From assembly GCA_002328035.1 (NCBI GenBank), contig DCVL01000007.1, positions 1-64,000 of the forward strand: a stretch of 64,000 bases of DNA, written 5' to 3'. The stretch's first letter is position 1. Each line of letters starts with the position of its first letter. The notes below the pieces were generated by a model. It worked only from the letters and a program-made list of their open reading frames with translations. It was not told the DNA's origin and did no database searches. Shown piece after piece: positions 59,357-64,000 of this stretch. This DNA comes from Geobacter sp. UBA2189 (GTDB lineage Bacteria; Desulfobacterota; Desulfuromonadia; Geobacterales; Pseudopelobacteraceae). A program made the position numbers and the translations under genes.

Positions 59357-62300
59357 ATGAAAATACTCCGGATTGAAATAGCAGGGTTTAAATCATTTGC
59401 AGACAAGGTTGTTCTGGACTTCCAGCAGGGAGTAACCGGCGTAGTCGGGCCTAACGGCTGTGGCAAGTCTAATATAGTGGATGCAATTCGCTGGTGCATG
59501 GGGGAGCAATCTGCCAAAAACCTGCGCGGCAAGGCTATGGATGATGTGATCTTTGCCGGTAGCGAGAGCCGTAAGCCGCTTGGTATGGCGGAGGTCTCCC
59601 TGGTCTTTTCTACAGAAGATGGCAGGGCGCCTGCCAACTATCTGGAATTTAGCGAGATTCAGCTTACAAGGCGCCTCTACCGTAACGGTGACAGCGAATA
59701 CCTGATAAACAAAACCCCCTGCCGTCTTCTTGATATCTCAGAGCTTTTTATGGATACAGGGGTCGGTAACAAGGCCTATTCAATCATTGAACAGGGAAAA
59801 ATCGGGCAGATTCTGCATTCTCGTCCTGAAGAACGCCGTCTGCTTATAGAGGAAGCGGCTGGAGTTACCAAATATAAGGCAAGAAAGCAGGTCGCCCTTA
59901 AAAAAATAGAGGTTACCCGCCAGAACCTGCTTCGACTTGATGATCTTCTTGGGGAGATAAAACGTAATCTTAACAGTCTTCAGCGCCAGTCAAAGAAGGC
60001 GGAGAAATTCAGGGGGTACAGGGAGGAGCTCAGAGAGCTTGACCTGCTTGTGGTGCTCCATCAGGCGGAATTTTTTCGGGCAGAAAAGAAGAAGCTGGAG
60101 TTGCAGCTGGCAGAGATGCAGCACTCTCTGAATGATGCTGACGGTATCTCGAGCAAGTCCGATAATCAGGTTGAGCTTCAGCGTCTTGAACTGCTTGAAG
60201 CTGAGAAAAAGCTTAACCTGCAGCAGGAAGAGCTGTTTAAAATAAAAGCTGATGCTATTGCTTCTGAAAGTGCTCTTGGTTTTATGCGCAGGGAAAAGGA
60301 TGGTTTTGTTGAAAGGATTGCCAGATATGGCCAGGAACTTCAGAGTATTACGGAAGGGCTTAACGCTGTTAAACTGGATCTGAAGGTTCTGGAAGATCGG
60401 AAGCAGGCTGGTAAGAACAGCCTGAATTCAGCAGAAGAACAGTTGAAATACCTGCAGGGAGCACAAAATGAAAGGGAAGAGGCTTTTGAAGAGTTAAATC
60501 TGAGGACTGAAGCCTTAAGAAGAGAGCTGTTCAGCGCCAAGGGTATGGCCGAACAGCACAAAACCAAGCTGGAGGAGTCCCGTAAGCGCCTTCTGGCAGT
60601 GAGCGAACGCCTTAAAAGGCATCAAGAGGAGCAGACTGCCCTGCTTGAATCACTTTCGGGAGCCGATTTGCGGAGGGAAGCAGCGCAAACCGAACTCTTA
60701 AGCCAGTCTGAGGAGCAGAAGACAGTCAGGCTAGAGTTTGAAAGGATTACAACTGAAGAACAGGGGCTACGCGAAAAGTTGCCTGCCGTTGAATCAATGG
60801 CTCAGGCCAAAAGAGATGAACTGAGCCGCCAGTCTTCACGTCTGACCTCCCTTCAAGAGCTTGAGAGGCAGTTTGCCGGTTATGGGCAAGGGGTGAGGCT
60901 GCTTATGACAGAGTCTCCACTTCGTGAATCTCTATCTGGTATTGTCGCAGACGTTCTGCAGGTGCCGGAGGAATATGAGGTTGCAGTTGAAGCTGTTCTT
61001 GCGGAACGACTGCAGGCTGTCATCTGTGAAAACGAACATGATCTTTTGGCCTCTGTACGGTTTCTGAAGGAAGGAAAGGGGGGGAAGGCGCAACTTGTGC
61101 TGCCTTCAGACATTCTGGCTGATTCAGCGCCTGTTGCTGGGGTCATCTCTCTGATTTCGCTGTTGCAATTGGCCGGAAAATATTCAGCCCGAATTGCCAG
61201 GATGCTTGCCAATGTCTATCTTGTTGAAGATCTTGAAAGTGCTCTTGCCCTTGCCAGAAGCTATCCTGAAAAGACTTTTGTTACCAGGGGCGGTGAACTG
61301 CTTTCTTCTGACGGTACTCTGACCGGTGGATCATCAGAAGGGGCAAATGAAGGGATAATGCACAGAAAAAGAGAGATCCGGACGCTTGAAGAGCAGGAGA
61401 AGGTGTTGCAGGGACAACTGAAAGGAGTTGAAGAAGAGCGGGACAGCCTGCGTCTTAAGCTGCACGATATAACTTCAAAGATCCATGGCGGGAGGAACAA
61501 TATCCATCGTCTTGAACTGGTTATAAACGGTTTGACAAAGGACATTCAGCAGATTGATTCAGAGGTCTCCCGACTAAATGAACGTCTTAAGCTCCTGGTA
61601 CATGAAAAGAGGGCGCTGGAAGAAGAGCAGGCTGAGCTTTTTGAGCAGCAAAAGGCAGCAGCAGCAGGACAGGAAGAGTCAGAGCAGCTGGCGATTCAGC
61701 TTGAAGATGCATCCCAAAAGGTTTTGGCTGAATCTGAAGCTGAGCGTAGAGTTCTGGTAGAATCGCGGGAGTTGCTGACAAAGCAGCGTGTTGTTGTGGC
61801 GACAATAAGGGAACAGCTGGAGGCAGATATTCGTGCAGAGGCCTCTCTTCTGTCACAAAGGGAACAGTTTGGAAAAAGGGTTGAAAAAAACCAGAAGGAA
61901 AATGCGGAGGCAGAACTAGCCAGCCAGAACCTCTCCAAGGCGTTGGAAACAGAAGAAAAGAGATTAAAGTTTCTGATGGATCAGCAAATTGAAAATGAGT
62001 CTACATTGAGGCAACTTCGAGAACTGCATGAAAGTGCTTCAGTGGGTCTGAAGGAGGCGGAAAATGCCGCACGTTTAAGCCATGCTGAACGGGATCGGCT
62101 TCGTCAGGCATATGGAGAGTTGAATCTGCAGAGTCGAACTGTTGAAATGCAGATGCAGAGTCTTGAACAGTCCCTGGAGGAGAGGTATCGCCTGTCATTA
62201 GCTGAAATCATTGAGCGAATTGGTGAAAAAGAGTTTCATGAAGAAGAGGCGCAGCTGCGCCGTATGGAGCTTGATCGAATGATAGCTGAGCTGGGTGAGG

Positions 62301-62884
62301 TTAATCTGATGGCTATAGAAGAGTGTGCCGGCATGGAGCAACGGTATGATTTTCTCTCTTCTCAAAAGTCTGATCTGGAAGAATCCCTGCATGACTTGCA
62401 GCAGGCTATTCAGCGCATTAATCGAACCACACGGAAGAGATTCCTTGAAGCATTTACGCAGATAAATGAAAAATTCCAGGAGGTCTTTCCCAGGCTTTTC
62501 TGCGGTGGAAAGGCGGAGCTTAAGCTTACGGACGAACAGGATCTTCTGGAAACAGGGATTGATATTATTGTCCAGCCTCCCGGCAAGAAGCTGGCAAACG
62601 TTATGCTCTTGTCAGGAGGCGAGAAGGCTCTTACGGCCGTTGCCCTGATCTTCTCGATATTTTTGATCAAGCCGACACCGTTCTGTTTACTTGATGAGGT
62701 TGACGCCCCCCTTGATGATGCCAACATAGGTCGTTTCAACGAGATGGTAAGGGAGATGAGCTCCATATCACAATTTATTATTATTACCCACAACAAGGCG
62801 ACAATGGCGGTCAGTGATACCCTTTACGGCATCACAATGGAAGAACCGGGAGCATCTCGTCTGGTCTCTGTAAGATTGCATTAA
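59357..62884 (+). CDS. smc: chromosome segregation protein SMC
   Basis: Condensin ATPase of 1175 residues, full length for the family. Walker A GPNGCGKSNIVDAIRW is at about 31-38 onward, two long coiled coils flank the hinge (about 510-660, with GQGVRLLM and VEAVLAERLQAVI), and the head ends with signature LLSGGEKALTAVALIF near 1083 and Walker B FCLLDEVDAPLDD. It folds and separates the chromosome with ScpA and ScpB, which are not in this window. Confidence 0.97.
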   Translation: MKILRIEIAGFKSFADKVVLDFQQGVTGVVGPNGCGKSNIVDAIRWCMGEQSAKNLRGKAMDDVIFAGSESRKPLGMAEVSLVFSTEDGRAPANYLEFSEIQLTRRLYRNGDSEYLINKTPCRLLDISELFMDTGVGNKAYSIIEQGKIGQILHSRPEERRLLIEEAAGVTKYKARKQVALKKIEVTRQNLLRLDDLLGEIKRNLNSLQRQSKKAEKFRGYREELRELDLLVVLHQAEFFRAEKKKLELQLAEMQHSLNDADGISSKSDNQVELQRLELLEAEKKLNLQQEELFKIKADAIASESALGFMRREKDGFVERIARYGQELQSITEGLNAVKLDLKVLEDRKQAGKNSLNSAEEQLKYLQGAQNEREEAFEELNLRTEALRRELFSAKGMAEQHKTKLEESRKRLLAVSERLKRHQEEQTALLESLSGADLRREAAQTELLSQSEEQKTVRLEFERITTEEQGLREKLPAVESMAQAKRDELSRQSSRLTSLQELERQFAGYGQGVRLLMTESPLRESLSGIVADVLQVPEEYEVAVEAVLAERLQAVICENEHDLLASVRFLKEGKGGKAQLVLPSDILADSAPVAGVISLISLLQLAGKYSARIARMLANVYLVEDLESALALARSYPEKTFVTRGGELLSSDGTLTGGSSEGANEGIMHRKREIRTLEEQEKVLQGQLKGVEEERDSLRLKLHDITSKIHGGRNNIHRLELVINGLTKDIQQIDSEVSRLNERLKLLVHEKRALEEEQAELFEQQKAAAAGQEESEQLAIQLEDASQKVLAESEAERRVLVESRELLTKQRVVVATIREQLEADIRAEASLLSQREQFGKRVEKNQKENAEAELASQNLSKALETEEKRLKFLMDQQIENESTLRQLRELHESASVGLKEAENAARLSHAERDRLRQAYGELNLQSRTVEMQMQSLEQSLEERYRLSLAEIIERIGEKEFHEEEAQLRRMELDRMIAELGEVNLMAIEECAGMEQRYDFLSSQKSDLEESLHDLQQAIQRINRTTRKRFLEAFTQINEKFQEVFPRLFCGGKAELKLTDEQDLLETGIDIIVQPPGKKLANVMLLSGGEKALTAVALIFSIFLIKPTPFCLLDEVDAPLDDANIGRFNEMVREMSSISQFIIITHNKATMAVSDTLYGITMEEPGASRLVSVRLH

Positions 62885-62939
62885 AGCACAGATTCTGCTA
62901 TCTGAAACAATCATTTAACAACTCTACAAGGAGTTCAAA

Positions 62940-63296
62940 ATGCCTTTTCATACAGTGCTTAAAGAGTTGGTTGATAAGGTGCCTTCTGCAGTAGGAGCCA
63001 TTCTGGTTGACTGGGAGGGAGAATCTGTACAGGAGTACTGTCATGGTGATCCATATAACATTAGATTTATTGCGGCTCATAAAGGGATTGTGCTTTCCCG
63101 TTTGCGGGAGACCAATAGCGAAGAGCTTGGCGGAGAGATTGAGGATGTAGTTGTTACATCAAGAGATCAGATATTGTTAATTGGAGCGGTAGATAAGGAT
63201 TATTCCCTGGTGCTGCAGGCGAAGAGAACCTGCCCTGTGGGGCTTGCCCGCTATCATTTTAATAACACTCTTGCAAGCCTGAAAAAGGAGATATGA
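62940..63296 (+). CDS. roadblock/LC7 (MglB-like) protein
   Basis: Protein of 118 residues made of a single roadblock/LC7 domain: LKELVDKVPSAVGAILVDWEGE, SVQEYCHGD, VVTSRDQILLIGAVDKDYSLVL. Such proteins regulate small GTPases of the MglA type as activators. No MglA gene is adjacent; the next gene encodes the SRP GTPase FtsY. AAGGAG precedes the ATG, and its stop overlaps the ftsY start. Confidence 0.85.
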   Translation: MPFHTVLKELVDKVPSAVGAILVDWEGESVQEYCHGDPYNIRFIAAHKGIVLSRLRETNSEELGGEIEDVVVTSRDQILLIGAVDKDYSLVLQAKRTCPVGLARYHFNNTLASLKKEI

Positions 63297-64000
63297 TGGC
63301 TGAAGAGCGAAAAGGACTTTTTCGCGGACTTATTAATCGCGTAACAGGATTAACCACACAATCCGAGGTTGAACCGGTTCCTCCATCCTCCACTGAAGTA
63401 GTTGCTGAAGAGCAAAAACTCAGTTTTTTTGATCGTCTGAAGACGGGGCTTAAAAAGACAACTGACGGTCTTGTCGGAAGGATTGACAGACTTGTCCTCG
63501 GTAAAAAAGAGATTGATGCCGATACATTGGAGGAGCTGGAAGAGATTCTTATCACCTCCGATATAGGTGTGAAAACCACAGTTGAGCTTATCAGGGGTCT
63601 TGAGCAGCGACTCTCCCGCAATGAGCTAAAGGATGGAGAGGCTTTGAGGGCGGCTCTGAAGGAGGAACTGCTAACCCGCCTGCTTGTTAAGCATGCTCCG
63701 CTGACAATTGGTGGGGCAGCCCCTTTTGTGATACTTGTTGTGGGTGTTAATGGGGTTGGCAAAACAACAACCATAGGTAAGCTGGCAGCAAGGTATGCGT
63801 CAGAGGGGAAAAAGGTACTTCTGGCCGCCGGTGATACCTTTAGAGCTGCAGCAGCAGAGCAGCTCGAGATCTGGGGAGCAAGAGCCGGTGTCCAGGTTAT
63901 ACGTCACCAGGAAGGAGCCGATCCTTCGGCCGTGGCCTTTGATGCCTGCAAGGCCGCTGTCAGTCGTGGCACGGAGATCCTGATCATAGATACGGCTGGT
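63296..64000 (+). CDS. ftsY: signal recognition particle receptor FtsY (5' part)
   Basis: First 235 residues; the gene runs out of the window. A short charged N-terminal region (FRGLINRVTG, VVAEEQKLSFFDRL) leads into the N domain (LKKTTDGLVGRIDRLVLGKK) and the G domain with VGVNGVGKTTTIGKLAARY near 149 and AAGDTFRAAAAEQL, ending in LIIDTAG. It docks SRP-ribosome complexes at the membrane. The ATG at 63296 sits five bases after GGAG; an ATG one codon earlier is too close. Confidence 0.96.
   Translation, partial: MAEERKGLFRGLINRVTGLTTQSEVEPVPPSSTEVVAEEQKLSFFDRLKTGLKKTTDGLVGRIDRLVLGKKEIDADTLEELEEILITSDIGVKTTVELIRGLEQRLSRNELKDGEALRAALKEELLTRLLVKHAPLTIGGAAPFVILVVGVNGVGKTTTIGKLAARYASEGKKVLLAAGDTFRAAAAEQLEIWGARAGVQVIRHQEGADPSAVAFDACKAAVSRGTEILIIDTAG

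Noticed and set aside
1..64000. tRNA, rRNA and c-di-GMP riboswitch signals
   Set aside because: No cloverleaf with T-loop GGTTCGA pattern, no rRNA core and no GEMM-type motif was noticed on reading; a covariance-model search was not possible.

Overview
The window looks like a chromosomal segment of a Geobacter-like member of the Desulfuromonadota. This is inferred from the gene neighbourhoods (def-fmt-DUF116-glcD, smc-roadblock-ftsY), a futalosine-pathway gene, a UGA-containing peroxiredoxin with a bacterial SECIS-like hairpin, many two-component and c-di-GMP proteins, and a large load of small palindromic and RAYT-type repeats. No rRNA, tRNA, CRISPR array or prophage was seen.

Layout. (1) 1-3.5 kb: a sigma-54 activator with a divergent GAFTGA loop, between small exported DUF1566 proteins; two of these have good -24/-12 promoters. 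(2) 3.6-12.1 kb: an island of exported phosphatases, namely three metallophosphatases (one Sec lipoprotein, two Tat substrates) and two lipoproteins that look like tandem histidine-phosphatase folds with a dead first half. (3) 12.1-13.5 kb: a truncated copy of the selenoprotein peroxiredoxin, carrying a 144-bp MITE-like insertion and cut by a RAYT (Y1) transposase element. (4) 13.5-29.4 kb, minus strand: a Wsp-like chemosensory operon (CheW, CheR-TPR, CheW, MCP, CheA-REC, CheB) running into two large multidomain kinases, a receiver-kinase and a receiver-HD-GYP protein. Two repeat families sit between these genes and also inside them in frame. (5) 29.6-31.3 kb: the intact selenoprotein peroxiredoxin and mqnB. 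(6) 31.3-37 kb, minus strand: a housekeeping operon def-fmt-DUF116-glcD-hypothetical-maf-yggS-DUF4124. (7) 37-47 kb: HDOD protein, TPR protein with a lysine tail, a large GH13-type protein, an outer-membrane-like protein, mnmA and a receiver-PAS-GGDEF protein. (8) 47.4-64 kb: DksA-like protein, rmuC, amrA, a second def, an ACT-domain regulator, DUF2062, DUF2786, uppP, radC, a DinG-type helicase, elbB, a nucleotide-sugar-epimerase-like protein, smc, a roadblock protein and the start of ftsY.

How the parts fit. Regions 1 and 2 are accessory, envelope-directed and repeat-rich. The chemosensory operon probably senses a surface or envelope signal through its MCP and acts on c-di-GMP through the HD-GYP phosphodiesterase, where the Pseudomonas Wsp system has a GGDEF cyclase. 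The peroxiredoxin needs the selenocysteine machinery, which is not in this window. Regions 6 and 8 are ordinary conserved core genes.
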